Assembly: GCF_900207585.1 (NCBI RefSeq)
Contig: NZ_OAOP01000003.1
Coordinates: 124,001-188,000 of the forward strand
Source of the DNA: Bacillus oleivorans
Lineage (GTDB): Bacteria; Bacillota; Bacilli; Bacillales; JC228
DNA length: 64,000 nucleotides
Direction of reading: 5' to 3'
The notes below the pieces were generated by a model that worked only from the letters and a program-made list of their open reading frames with translations, had not been told where the DNA came from and searched no databases. The translations under genes were made by a program, and so were the position numbers. Of this stretch, positions 8,850-17,186 are shown in pieces. Numbering within the stretch: position 1 is the stretch's first letter; every line of letters starts with the position of its first letter.

Positions 8850-8920
8850 ATGAACTGCACCCCAAATGTTAGACACTAACTAACATTTGGAGGTGCATTT
8901 TTTTATGGCAGAAAGTTAAA
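8850..8920 (+). mobile_element. IS3-family left-end remnant
   Basis: AACTGCACCCCAAATGTTAG is followed, after a short loop, by its inverse CTAACATTTGGAGGTGC, a T run and ATGGCAGAAAGTTAA. This looks like the terminal inverted repeat, leader hairpin and first codons of orfA of an IS3/IS150-type element, cut off after three codons. Assignment is by resemblance to such ends; no transposase remains here. Confidence 0.45.
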
Positions 8921-8956
8921 GTTTAATATAATGAAAGTTTTAAAAAAAAAATGATG

Positions 8957-8983
8957 TGTAACCTTTTATATGCTTTATCCGTT
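8957..8983 (+). promoter_or_regulatory. ECF-type promoter of the sigma factor operon
   Basis: TGTAAC and CGTT are separated by 17 bases, which fits the -35 (AAC) and -10 (CGT) signatures of Bacillus ECF sigma factors such as SigX, SigM and SigW. It lies 39 bases upstream of the sigma factor start, so it is the probable autoregulatory promoter. Confidence 0.6.
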
Positions 8984-9022
8984 TTTACAGTGAAAAAAGA
9001 AATGTAGAAGGAGGATGAATTT

Positions 9023-9547
9023 TTGGACCCAAACATTATTAAGCAACAAATAAATAGTTGGTATCACGAGTACAGTAATGACATTTTTAGATATGTCTTT
9101 TTTATGATAGGTGATCGGGACCAGACAAATGATATTTTACAGGATACTTTCCTCCGTGCATACAGCCATTATGAATCCTTTAACGGAGAAAATGTAAAAA
9201 GCTGGCTTTTTAAAATAGCTCGAAACTTAACTATTGATTTTATAAGAAAGAAAAAACCTAGTTCTTCTATTTCTAATTTGTTTCCAGCCTTTAAAGCCAT
9301 TGAGAAAACACCTGAAGACATTACGATATTTAATGAATTTGAAAGGCAATTATTTATTTCATTGAATCGGATTAAACGTTCATATAAAGATGTCATTATT
9401 TTAAGGAAAATTAAAGAAATGTCTATCAGTGAGACCGGAAGAATTTTAGGTTGGAGTGAAAATAAAGTCAAGGTTAATTTGTTCAGAGGGATGAAAGCGT
9501 TAAGAAAGGAACTAGAAAAGGAGGGATATCATAATGAAACGATTTAA
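9023..9547 (+). CDS. ECF-type sigma-70 family RNA polymerase sigma factor
   Basis: A 174-residue alternative sigma factor with only regions 2 and 4. Region 2 covers about residues 15-80 (DIFRYVFFMIGDRDQTNDILQDTF ... SWLFKIARNLTIDFIRKKK) and region 4 about 110-165, with the helix-turn-helix SISETGRILGWSENKVKVNLFRG. The TTG start is backed by AAGGAGG 8 bases upstream. The next gene overlaps it by 14 bases and encodes a membrane protein placed like an anti-sigma factor. An ECF-like promoter upstream indicates self-activation. The stress signal and regulon are unknown; it is not obviously one of the seven B. subtilis ECF factors. Confidence 0.9.
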   Translation: MDPNIIKQQINSWYHEYSNDIFRYVFFMIGDRDQTNDILQDTFLRAYSHYESFNGENVKSWLFKIARNLTIDFIRKKKPSSSISNLFPAFKAIEKTPEDITIFNEFERQLFISLNRIKRSYKDVIILRKIKEMSISETGRILGWSENKVKVNLFRGMKALRKELEKEGYHNETI

Positions 9548-10163
9548 TGCAGAAATGAATGAGTATGATCAAGATTTTAAATCTATGAAAAATCAGATTA
9601 ACATGACTGAAGAAGAACAACATTATATTTTGCATCAAATCAATACTAAAATAGAAGGAAGATTACTAAATACAAAGAAATCACCTGATAAATGGAAATA
9701 TTACATTGCATTAGCAGCAACCTTCCTTGTATTAATCATAGTATCAGTACCTTTTCTAAGTAATGTTTTGGAAGAAGGAACAGGTCTTTTTGAACATAAT
9801 ACGACAGCTGAAGAAATGGTTGAAAAGCATTATGAAGCTTATAACAACAAGGACTTTGATACTTATTATGATATGATGAGTAAACGATTAATGGAGCAAT
9901 TTGAAGAATCGTATATTTACGATTACCCTTCCGTTAGATATCGACTTATAAAATCATGGGAAAGGAATTGGAGACCTGTTGAAGTTATCAAAATTGAAGA
10001 ACAAAGCGGAGGAACCGAAAAGGGTACAATTGTAGCTGCAACGGTGCATTATCCAAAGTGGGGCACTAGTCCTGAATCAACCATCATCATGACTTATAAA
10101 CTGATCAAAGAAAATGGAGAATGGAAATTTGATGAAGTCATTAGTGACGAAAAAATTCAATAG
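9534..10163 (+). CDS. Putative anti-sigma factor with extracytoplasmic NTF2-like domain
   Basis: A 209-residue single-pass membrane protein translationally coupled to the ECF sigma gene. The first 55 residues are cytoplasmic and include MTEEEQHYILHQINTKIEG, similar to the N-terminal part of Bacillus anti-sigma factors. A membrane helix spans about 59-79. The outer part (about 90-209) has the pattern of an NTF2/SnoaL-like or DUF4878 fold (AEEMVEKHYEAYNNKDFDTYYDMMS ... ENGEWKFDEV). No zinc-binding HxxxCxxC is visible. The position and topology support sigma control; the outer domain is probably the sensor. A terminator follows. Confidence 0.72.
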   Translation: MKRFNAEMNEYDQDFKSMKNQINMTEEEQHYILHQINTKIEGRLLNTKKSPDKWKYYIALAATFLVLIIVSVPFLSNVLEEGTGLFEHNTTAEEMVEKHYEAYNNKDFDTYYDMMSKRLMEQFEESYIYDYPSVRYRLIKSWERNWRPVEVIKIEEQSGGTEKGTIVAATVHYPKWGTSPESTIIMTYKLIKENGEWKFDEVISDEKIQ

Positions 10164-10226
10164 AGATTTTATTTGATTGATGAAAAGATCATACATTAAC
10201 TGTGGCTTTGTTACTGTCTGGGAAGG

Positions 10227-10257
10227 AGCGTTAATTCAAGGATTAACGCTATTTTTT
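10227..10257 (+). terminator. Terminator of the sigma operon
   Basis: AGCGTTAAT / ATTAACGCT stem, 6-base loop, then ATTTTTT. Half-motifs of the terminator-associated repeat flank it (GGAGCGTTAATTCAAG and TTGAGCTTATGGAGCAGGAT). Confidence 0.85.
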
Positions 10258-10349
10258 GTTGAAAATGTTTGAGCTTATGGAGCAGGATATTTCAATAATT
10301 TCCCGAATTCTTTAAAGATCAATATTTGGGAAAAAGGAAGGTGGATGGC

Positions 10350-10835
10350 ATGTTGAAATTATTTGAGTACAACTGGCAGGTACGCAAAGATTGGTTTGAC
10401 TGGTGCGACCAAGTGCACGAGGAAGAGTTGCTGAAGAAACGGATAGGTGGTCCGGGAAGCATTCTTTATACGCTGTTTCATATTGTGGAGTGCGAGTACG
10501 CCTGGATCAGCGCATTGCAAGGAAAGCCGATGCCTGAAGAGCCTCCGTTTGAGGACTATGCGGGCGTGCAAAAGTTAAGAGAGTATTCAGCACATTGCCA
10601 TGAGGAAATCGCTCCTTTCATCTACACTTGGAATAGCGACATGGAAACTCGCATTTTGTCTGACCAAAACGCCAAAGGCGAATGGGAGACCTTCCAATAC
10701 GGGGAGGTTATGCGACATGTTATAGCCCATGAGATCCACCACATCGGTCAATTGTCTATATGGTCGCGCGAAATTGGAAAGCAGCCCGTTACTGCAAACT
10801 TGATTCGCAGGGGATTGTTCGAAAATTACTCATAA
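10350..10835 (+). CDS. DinB family protein
   Basis: A 161-residue four-helix-bundle protein of the DinB/YfiT superfamily, which holds a divalent metal in a three-histidine site. The likely ligands are the His in LFHIVECEYAW (about residue 47) and the two in HEIHHIGQLS near residue 130. Many relatives are thiol-dependent transferases, but the specific reaction cannot be assigned. The upstream in-frame TTG would remove the GGAAGGTGG site, so the ATG at this position is chosen. GC content is higher than in flanking genes, which may mean recent acquisition. A bidirectional terminator separates it from the convergent pyruvate oxidase gene. Confidence 0.85.
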   Translation: MLKLFEYNWQVRKDWFDWCDQVHEEELLKKRIGGPGSILYTLFHIVECEYAWISALQGKPMPEEPPFEDYAGVQKLREYSAHCHEEIAPFIYTWNSDMETRILSDQNAKGEWETFQYGEVMRHVIAHEIHHIGQLSIWSREIGKQPVTANLIRRGLFENYS

Positions 10836-10837
10836 TT

Positions 10838-10881
10838 AAAAAGCCTTAGAAGATTAATTTATTCTTCACAAGGCTTTTTTT
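10838..10881. terminator. Bidirectional terminator between dinB-like and pox genes
   Basis: AAAAGCCTT / AAGGCTTTT with an inner AGAAG / CTTCT pairing, T run on both strands. Confidence 0.85.
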
Positions 10882-10889
10882 ATGTAATT

Positions 10890-12590
10890 TTATAAAGGCG
10901 GCTTATGAATCGTCCCTTCCTGGAAAAACTCTTTCATCATATGGCGGGCATAACCCATGGCTTGGCTAAACGTGATTTTGGCAGGGAGAGGTGCTTCGTC
11001 CGCATCGACCACAACATCTATAATACAGGGTTTCGTTTCTTGGACAGCCTTACTTAAAGCGGGTGGTAATTCTTCTGGTTTTTCTACCCTATAGCCGATA
11101 CCGCCGCATATTTCTGCATATTTGGCATAATCGGGGTTGTGGAGATTGGTGCCGAACTCCGCATTTCCCATCACTTCTTGCTCAAACTTAATCATCGCGA
11201 TTTTATGATTATTTAAAATAACGACGACCATCGGCAGATTATATTTTACGGCTGTAACAAAATCGTTCATCATCATTTGAAATCCGCCGTCTCCGCATAC
11301 AGCGATCACCTGTTTATCAGGATAAGCAATCTTGCCTGCAATCGCGCCTGGCAGGCCGCAGCCTAATGTGGCGAGCCAGCTGGAAATGATAAATTGCTGA
11401 TTGGTCATGTTAAAATATCGCGCCATCCAGACGGTGACATTCCCGACATCGACGGAAAGGACCGCATCGTCTTTAGTTACTTTTTGAAGTTCGTTTATTA
11501 CAAACTGGGGCTTGATCGGAACAGCCTCCGTTTGAGCTTTTTCTTGCAGTTTTATTCGCCACTCTTGCAGGTGTTGCTGGCATGTTTGAAGGAATTGCGG
11601 GTCGCTCGCTGGCTTTAACATCGGCAGCAGCCGAGTGAGTGTTTCCCCCGCATCACCAGCCATTCCCACATCAACGGGATAGCGTTTTCCGATTTGGGTC
11701 GGATCCTTGTCAATCTGGATCGTTTTGAGTCCATCAGGCAGGAAACCAACAAACGGGAAGGAGGTACCAATCATAATAAGGGTATCAGCTTCTTCCACTG
11801 CTAAGGTTGCTGGCTTCGTCCCAATCAAACCAAGCTGTCCTAAGTTATATGGATGTTCATCAGGAATGACGCCTTTGCCTGGCAGGGTTAGGATAATCGG
11901 AGCTTTTAAGATTTCCGCAAACGTGAGAAGCGTATCTTTTGCTCCTCGCGCTCCTTTACCAGCTAAAATAACAGGCTTTTTTGCCTCGTTTAAAATTTCA
12001 CTGGCTGCACGGAGATCATCCTCATGTGCGATAACGGTTGACTTGGAAACAAAAGAGGTGGTCTTCAGCGCATTCCGTTCTACCTCGAATTTCGGTACAT
12101 CATCTGGAATGATAAGAACGGCTGGCCCTTTTTTATCATAAGCGGTTCGAATCGCTTGGTTTAAAACGGCGGGAAGCTGTTCAGCTGACATAATGGTTTG
12201 ACTATAGACGGCAACATCTTTAAACACGCTTGGTAAATCGACCTCTTGAAAAAAATCCGTTCCCATTAAGTCCGTTTCAACCTGACCGGCGATCGCAAGA
12301 ACAGGGGCACCATCCAATTTTGCATCATATAAACCATTCAACAAGTGAATCGCTCCTGGTCCCGCAATCCCCATGCATACACCCAATTTCCCTGTCAATT
12401 TGGCATATGCCGCAGCTGCTAAAGCCCCGGTCTCTTCATGTCTTACTTGGATAAAATCAATTTTATCTTTAACCTTACGAAGCGATTCAATTAATGTATT
12501 GATCGAATCCCCGGGCATCCCATAAATATGGTCAACGCCCCACTCGATTAACATTTCCATCATCACATCTGCTGCTGACTTTTGAAACAT
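10890..12590 (-). CDS. Thiamine-diphosphate-dependent pyruvate oxidase (YdaP-like)
   Basis: A 566-residue three-domain ThDP enzyme. The N-terminal Pyr domain carries the catalytic Glu in VRHEETGALAAAAYAKLTG (about residue 50). The central FAD/nucleotide domain covers about 190-330 (PVILAGKGARGAK). The C-terminal PP domain has the ThDP-Mg motif GDGGFQ ... LNNHKIAMIK (about residues 430-460). It matches B. subtilis YdaP and E. coli PoxB, which decarboxylate pyruvate to acetate or acetyl phosphate; YdaP belongs to the general stress regulon. The C-terminus lacks an obvious amphipathic lipid-binding helix, so direct quinone coupling is uncertain. AAAGGAGG lies 7 bases before the ATG. Acetolactate synthase is the main alternative and is less likely on overall resemblance. 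Confidence 0.88.
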   Translation of the reverse strand: MFQKSAADVMMEMLIEWGVDHIYGMPGDSINTLIESLRKVKDKIDFIQVRHEETGALAAAAYAKLTGKLGVCMGIAGPGAIHLLNGLYDAKLDGAPVLAIAGQVETDLMGTDFFQEVDLPSVFKDVAVYSQTIMSAEQLPAVLNQAIRTAYDKKGPAVLIIPDDVPKFEVERNALKTTSFVSKSTVIAHEDDLRAASEILNEAKKPVILAGKGARGAKDTLLTFAEILKAPIILTLPGKGVIPDEHPYNLGQLGLIGTKPATLAVEEADTLIMIGTSFPFVGFLPDGLKTIQIDKDPTQIGKRYPVDVGMAGDAGETLTRLLPMLKPASDPQFLQTCQQHLQEWRIKLQEKAQTEAVPIKPQFVINELQKVTKDDAVLSVDVGNVTVWMARYFNMTNQQFIISSWLATLGCGLPGAIAGKIAYPDKQVIAVCGDGGFQMMMNDFVTAVKYNLPMVVVILNNHKIAMIKFEQEVMGNAEFGTNLHNPDYAKYAEICGGIGYRVEKPEELPPALSKAVQETKPCIIDVVVDADEAPLPAKITFSQAMGYARHMMKEFFQEGTIHKPPL

Positions 12591-12674
12591 AGCAATCCTC
12601 CTTTTGCATTCATATAAATGGTAGTATTTGCAATTGGAGTCAATAAAATGAATCGTGAATTGGAAAAGTTTTGA

Positions 12675-12773
12675 GGTGTAAAGTGTCCTGGCTATGGGGA
12701 GCTATTGGAGCAACGTTTCAATGAGTTTAACGATTTGGAGCCATTTTTAATTACATATGCATCAGAGAAATAA
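12675..12773 (+). pseudogene. Possible C-terminal gene remnant before a hairpin
   Basis: A 32-codon open frame without a start reads CPGYGELLEQRFNEFNDLEP, a protein-like string, and stops just before a terminator-like hairpin. It may be the last part of a lost gene upstream of the large repeat region. Family unknown. Confidence 0.25.
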
Positions 12774-12782
12774 ACTTTTATT

Positions 12783-12811
12783 CTCTCGACGACGTCGGGA
12801 GGCTTCTTTTA
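12783..12811 (+). terminator. Terminator-like hairpin at the edge of the repeat region
   Basis: CTCTCGAC / GTCGGGAG stem with a 3-base loop, followed by GCTTCTTTTATT. Confidence 0.55.
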
Positions 12812-12848
12812 TTGGGGGAATAGTATGTCAATTTTAAAACCCAAAAGA

Positions 12849-13880
12849 TAGCGGACATACGATCCGCTATTTCCCCAAAAACCGTTATTTTGAAAGACTT
12901 ATCGGACATACGATCCGTTATTTGCCGAAATTCAGCAGAAAATTGCTGGAATTTCGTTAAATAGCGGAACCAATGTCCGCTAATTTTGAAAATCGGCCAA
13001 TTTGTCACAGATAACGGATCTGTTGTCCGCAAACAGCCTCCGTAATCACTACCCTCAGGCAGCAGCGGATCTGATGTCCGCAAACAAGCCCCCGTAATCA
13101 CTACCCTCAGGCAGCAGCGGATCTGATGTCCGCAAACAAGCCCCCGTAATCACTTTCCTCAGGCAGCGGCGGATCTGATGTCCGCAAACAAGCCCCCGTA
13201 ATCACTTTCCTCAGGCAGCGGCGGATCTGATGTCCGCAATCAGCCCCCGCAATCACCACCCTCAGGCAGCGGCGGATCTGATGTCCGCAAACAAGCCCCC
13301 CGCAATCACTTCCCTCAGGCAGCGGCGGATCTGATGTCCGCAAGTACCCACGTATCGCTACCCTCCAAGGAAGTAGCGGACATACGATCCGCTATTTCTC
13401 AAAAAACCGCTATTTTGAAAGACTTATCGGACATACGATCCGTTATTTGCCGAAAGTCAATAAAAAATTGCTGGAATTTCGTTAAATAGCGGAACCAATG
13501 TCTGCTAATTTTGAAAATCGGCCAATTTGTCACAGATAACGGATCTGATGTCCGCAAACAGCCCCCGCAATCACTTCCCTCAGGCAGCGGCGAATCTGAT
13601 GTCCGCAAGTACCCACGTATCGCTACCCTCCAAGGAAGTAGCGGACATACGATCCGCTATTTCTCAAAAAACCGCTATTTTGAAAGACTTATCGGACATA
13701 CGATCCGTTATTTGCCGAAATTAAATTGCTGGAATTTCGTTAAATAGCGGAACCAATGTCCGCTAATTTTGAAAATCGGCCAATTTGTCACTGATAACGG
13801 ATCTGATGTCCCCAAGCCCCCCGTAATCACTTCCCTCAAGCAGCAGCGAATCTGATGTCCGCAAGCCCTCCGCAATCACT
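12849..13880. repeat. Expanded GGACAT/ATCCG inverted-repeat region
   Basis: About 1 kb made only of repeats. Three long units of roughly 170 bases begin at 12851, 13376 and 13641. Each holds two forward motifs (GCGGACATACGATCCGCTAT) about 52 bases apart and then inverted motifs (AGCGGAACCAATGTCCGCTA). Between the first and second long unit the last motif is amplified: GGATCTGATGTCCGC recurs at 13067, 13119, 13171, 13223, 13274 and 13327, a 51-53 base period. Each motif can fold (GCGGA / TCCGC). Open frames through the region follow the repeat and are not genes. Confidence 0.9.
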
Positions 13881-13966
13881 ACCCGCAACGCAGAAAGCGA
13901 CCACTTTCTAGTAAACTTTTCTTTATTGCATTAAAGTCCTGAACAATCGAAAATTTAAAAAAATTG

Positions 13967-13996
13967 TTGAATTTAAAATTTGTAATGTTGTATACT
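13967..13996 (+). promoter_or_regulatory. Promoter of the TAXI-TRAP locus
   Basis: TTGAAT, 18 bases, TATACT. The -10 lies inside an inverted repeat and a cre-like site follows about 16 bases downstream. Confidence 0.6.
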
Positions 13997-14006
13997 TGTA
14001 TTACAA
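13980..14006 (+). promoter_or_regulatory. Candidate GntR operator over the TRAP promoter
   Basis: TTGTAAT and ATTACAA are inverted with 13 bases between them and enclose the -10 box and the inner TTGTATAC. Its position suits repression by one of the two GntR regulators encoded downstream. Inference from symmetry and placement only. Confidence 0.4.
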
Positions 14007-14009
14007 CTT

Positions 14010-14026
14010 TGGTAAAGCGCTTTCAT
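14010..14026 (+). promoter_or_regulatory. cre-like site (CcpA) before the TAXI gene
   Basis: TGGTAAAGCGCTTTCAT shares the AAAGCGCTTTCA core of Bacillus cre sites and lies just downstream of the predicted start point, a usual place for CcpA blockage. Confidence 0.6.
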
Positions 14027-14063
14027 CAACAAAGAGATCAAACTTATAGGGGGAGAAAAACTA

Positions 14064-15083
14064 ATGAAAAAGCATTTATTTTTAGTATTAACTTCAATTT
14101 TAGTTCTTCTTTTAGCCGCTTGTGGGGGAACAGGCAGCGGTGATGGAGGAGAGAAGAAACAGCAATTCCTTACAATTGCAACCGCTTCCTCAGGAGGTAC
14201 TTATTATCCAATCGGTGTTGGAATGGGGAACCTTTGGACTGAAAAGCTGCAAGGTGAAGGGATTAAGGCTACAGGTCAATCTTCTGCAGGGTCTGTAGAG
14301 AATATTGACTTATTGAGAAAAGGTGAAGCACAGCTTGCTATTTTACAAGGTTTGATTGGAGCACAAGCTGTTGCCGGATCTGGAAACTTTGAAGGAAATG
14401 CTTATGAGGATTTACGTTCAATTTCAATGCTATGGCCAAACGTTGAACATTTTCTTATGATGAACGATAAGGTTTCAACTGGAACGATTTCCGATATTGA
14501 AGGTACAACATTCTCAGTAGGACCGCAAGCAAGTGGTACAGAACAATCTACACTTGTAATGATGGAAGGTATTAACTTAACAAAAGAAAATATTAAACCT
14601 GAGTATTTAGGATACGATGATACTGTTTCAGCAATGCGTGACGGAAGACTTGATGGCGGATCTGTTCCTGCCGGTATCCCAGTTGCTGCCGTTATGGATA
14701 TGTATGCAAGCGGTGTGGATGCTACTGTGCTAGAAGTAACGGATGAGCAGCTTGAAGCGATTAACAATGTCTATAACACTTGGTATCGATTCGTGATTCC
14801 TGCTGGTACTTACCCAAATGTTGATAAAGATATCAACACGATTGCTCAGCCTAACTTCTTAGGCGTTACAAAAGAGCTTGACGAAGAAACGGTTTATCAA
14901 TTAACAAAAACGCTATATGAAAACCTAGACTTTATGTATGGCGTTCACGATTCAGCGAAAGACATGACACTTGAAACAGCTTTAGACGGACTTCCAGCAC
15001 CTCTACACGCTGGGGCATATAAGTACTTTAAGGAAAAAGGATTAGAGATCCCTGAAAACTTAATTCCGCCAGAAGCTAAGTAA
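14064..15083 (+). CDS. TAXI family TRAP transporter solute-binding lipoprotein
   Basis: A 339-residue extracytoplasmic receptor. The signal peptide ends in the lipobox LLLAAC with Cys at 20, and the mature part begins with FLTIATASSGGTYYPIGVGMG, the typical start of TAXI receptors. These proteins deliver organic acids such as 2-oxoglutarate or other dicarboxylates, or glutamate, to a fused TRAP membrane protein, which is encoded 96 bases downstream. Start site: GGGGGAG 9 bases before the ATG. The promoter carries a cre-like site and an inverted repeat. Genes downstream point to a hydroxy or sugar acid as ligand, but TAXI specificity cannot be read from sequence. Confidence 0.92.
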   Translation: MKKHLFLVLTSILVLLLAACGGTGSGDGGEKKQQFLTIATASSGGTYYPIGVGMGNLWTEKLQGEGIKATGQSSAGSVENIDLLRKGEAQLAILQGLIGAQAVAGSGNFEGNAYEDLRSISMLWPNVEHFLMMNDKVSTGTISDIEGTTFSVGPQASGTEQSTLVMMEGINLTKENIKPEYLGYDDTVSAMRDGRLDGGSVPAGIPVAAVMDMYASGVDATVLEVTDEQLEAINNVYNTWYRFVIPAGTYPNVDKDINTIAQPNFLGVTKELDEETVYQLTKTLYENLDFMYGVHDSAKDMTLETALDGLPAPLHAGAYKYFKEKGLEIPENLIPPEAK

Positions 15084-15179
15084 TAAACAATGTTACATGA
15101 AAATTGGAGGGATTCTTCCCTCCAATTTTTAAACTAAGTAGATAAAGAGATTGATTGAAATGAAAGAAGGTGGGATAGG

Positions 15180-17156
15180 ATGTTTAAATTTAAAAAGACA
15201 CCTAAAGCTGGCCAAGAAATGGATTTGGATAAAGAGGGCGGCGGCGGCATTCGTCAATTAACCGGGAAACAGGCCACTATTGCAGCTGTATTTGCCATTG
15301 GTCTATCGGTTTTTTCCATTTACGTTAATGGGTTTATGAATATTCAGGAGATTTACCGTAATGTTATTTTTCTAGGTTTCCTATTTGTTTTGGGCTTTCT
15401 TCTATACCCGGCAACAAAGAAGGGAAATCGAGAAAAGTTTTCAATTCTGGATACAATTTTGGCTGTAGTCGGACTATCTGGAGTCCTATATATCCTATTT
15501 AGTTATTCTGTGATTCACAATGTAAGAATGTCACAGGCGATTACCCAGGATTATATTTTTGCGATCATCACTGTTGTGATTTTGCTAGAAGTTGCAAGAA
15601 GAACGATTGGAATTTTTATTCCTTTACTCTCTTTTATCGCGTTGATTTATGCAGTGTATGGCCCTTCATTTCCAGGTTTGTTTGCACATGCAGGATTCTC
15701 GATTGAGAGACTCTTATACCGCATTTATATGACTACTGAAGGTGTCTTTGGTATGACATTTTCAATTGCCACTACCTATATTATTATCTTCATTCTATTT
15801 GGAGCGTTCCTGACTGCAAGCGGTGCTACCAAACTATTTAATGATTTGGCTATTGCGATTGCAGGACAACGACGTGGCGGACCAGCCCAGGTAGCCGTTA
15901 TTTCTAGTGCTTTAACTGGCACATTGAGTGGTAGTGCTGTCGCCAACGTTGCAACCACTGGAACCTTTACAATTCCATTAATGAAAGGTCTTGGACTTAA
16001 GCCAAGATTTGCTGGTGCCGTAGAAGCTGCAGCATCTACTGGCGGAATGATCATGCCGCCAATTATGGGAGCCGCTGCCTTTATTATGGCTGGCTTTTTA
16101 GGAGTCAGTTACAATGTAATTATTTTAGCAGCTGTCATTCCTGCGATTCTTTACTATGCAGCTTTAATTTTTGCAATTGACATCGAAGCGAAAAAGCAAG
16201 GTCTTAAAGGGATGAGTAAAGACTCAATTCCGCAAGTGTGGGCTGTATTAAAAGAAAGAGGTCTATTATTACTTCCAATCATTGTTATTATTGGAACTCT
16301 ATTATCTGGAAGAACGCCTTTGTTTGCAGGTTTTGCCGGGATTATTACAGTTATTGTTACGAGCTGGCTCACAAAAGATAAATCAAATCGTATTACGTTT
16401 AAAAAGGTCGTAGAGGCTTTAATTGATGGGGCAAAAGGAACCGTTCAGGTTGGGGTTGCCTGTGCTTCTGTAGGAATTATCATCGCGGTAGTTACGATGA
16501 CAGGTCTTGGTTCTACTCTAGCCTATAACATTATTGAACTATCAGGTGGAGAATTATCCATCATCTTAGTTCTAATTATGATTACATGTATTATCTTAAG
16601 TATGGGATTGCCTTCAACTGCTCTATATATCGTAGTGGCTGTTACAGCAGCACCTGCATTAGTTGAAGCGGGCGTTAATCCAATTGCAGCCCATTTCTTT
16701 GTATTCTGGTTTGGAGCACTATCTAATGTTACACCGCCAGTTGCCTTAGCATCTTATACTGCAGCCGGACTAGCGGGGGCAGATGCAATGAAAACTTCAT
16801 GGACAGCGGTAAAACTCTGTCTGCCAGGGTTTATTATCCCATTCATGATTGCTTACAACCCAATTATGGTAATGCAAAATGAAACAGGCGGAACAGCATC
16901 CATTGTAAGTGCGATACCGGTTTTATTAACAGGAATGCTTGGAGTGTTTGCACTTGCTGTAGCCGTATTTAACTTCTTCAGAACGAAGCTTAATATTTTT
17001 GAACGGATTGGTTTCTTTGCGACTGCTATTCTTTTAATTGATCCGGGTATGGTGACTGATATAATTGGTCTAGGAATTGTCATTTTATTGTTGGCGATTC
17101 ATATTACTCGCTCAAAAAAATTAGATATTAAGCCGGGATCTGAAGTGGGAGCTTAA
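15180..17156 (+). CDS. TRAP transporter fused permease subunit (DctQM type)
   Basis: A 658-residue integral membrane protein that unites the small (DctQ-like, about residues 30-150) and large (DctM-like, about 150-610) TRAP subunits, the usual partner of TAXI receptors. About 16-18 hydrophobic helices are visible. DctM signatures include SGSAVANVATTGTFTIPLM, AAASTGGMIMPPIMGAAAFIM and, in the second half, SMGLPSTALYIVVAVTAAPAL and FWFGALSNVTPPVALASY. Transport is driven by an ion gradient. It follows the receptor gene, precedes a GntR regulator by 30 bases and most likely shares its transcript. Confidence 0.92.
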   Translation: MFKFKKTPKAGQEMDLDKEGGGGIRQLTGKQATIAAVFAIGLSVFSIYVNGFMNIQEIYRNVIFLGFLFVLGFLLYPATKKGNREKFSILDTILAVVGLSGVLYILFSYSVIHNVRMSQAITQDYIFAIITVVILLEVARRTIGIFIPLLSFIALIYAVYGPSFPGLFAHAGFSIERLLYRIYMTTEGVFGMTFSIATTYIIIFILFGAFLTASGATKLFNDLAIAIAGQRRGGPAQVAVISSALTGTLSGSAVANVATTGTFTIPLMKGLGLKPRFAGAVEAAASTGGMIMPPIMGAAAFIMAGFLGVSYNVIILAAVIPAILYYAALIFAIDIEAKKQGLKGMSKDSIPQVWAVLKERGLLLLPIIVIIGTLLSGRTPLFAGFAGIITVIVTSWLTKDKSNRITFKKVVEALIDGAKGTVQVGVACASVGIIIAVVTMTGLGSTLAYNIIELSGGELSIILVLIMITCIILSMGLPSTALYIVVAVTAAPALVEAGVNPIAAHFFVFWFGALSNVTPPVALASYTAAGLAGADAMKTSWTAVKLCLPGFIIPFMIAYNPIMVMQNETGGTASIVSAIPVLLTGMLGVFALAVAVFNFFRTKLNIFERIGFFATAILLIDPGMVTDIIGLGIVILLLAIHITRSKKLDIKPGSEVGA

Positions 17157-17186
17157 AACAGCTTAATAGCGAAAAGGAAGAATTCC

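Noticed and set aside
10890-12590. Acetolactate synthase
   Set aside because: Overall resemblance is to YdaP/PoxB pyruvate oxidases, and no ilvN, ilvC or leu genes are adjacent. Not absolutely excluded.
13015-13340. CRISPR array
   Set aside because: The 51-53-base units are repeated along their whole length with no unique spacers, and no cas genes are nearby. The same holds for the arrays at 31.4, 38.8 and 50.1 kb.
12778-13747. Small open frames (RTSDPPLPEGSD-type repeats) in the repeat region
   Set aside because: They are translations of the 52-bp repeat in several frames and on both strands, without initiation signals.
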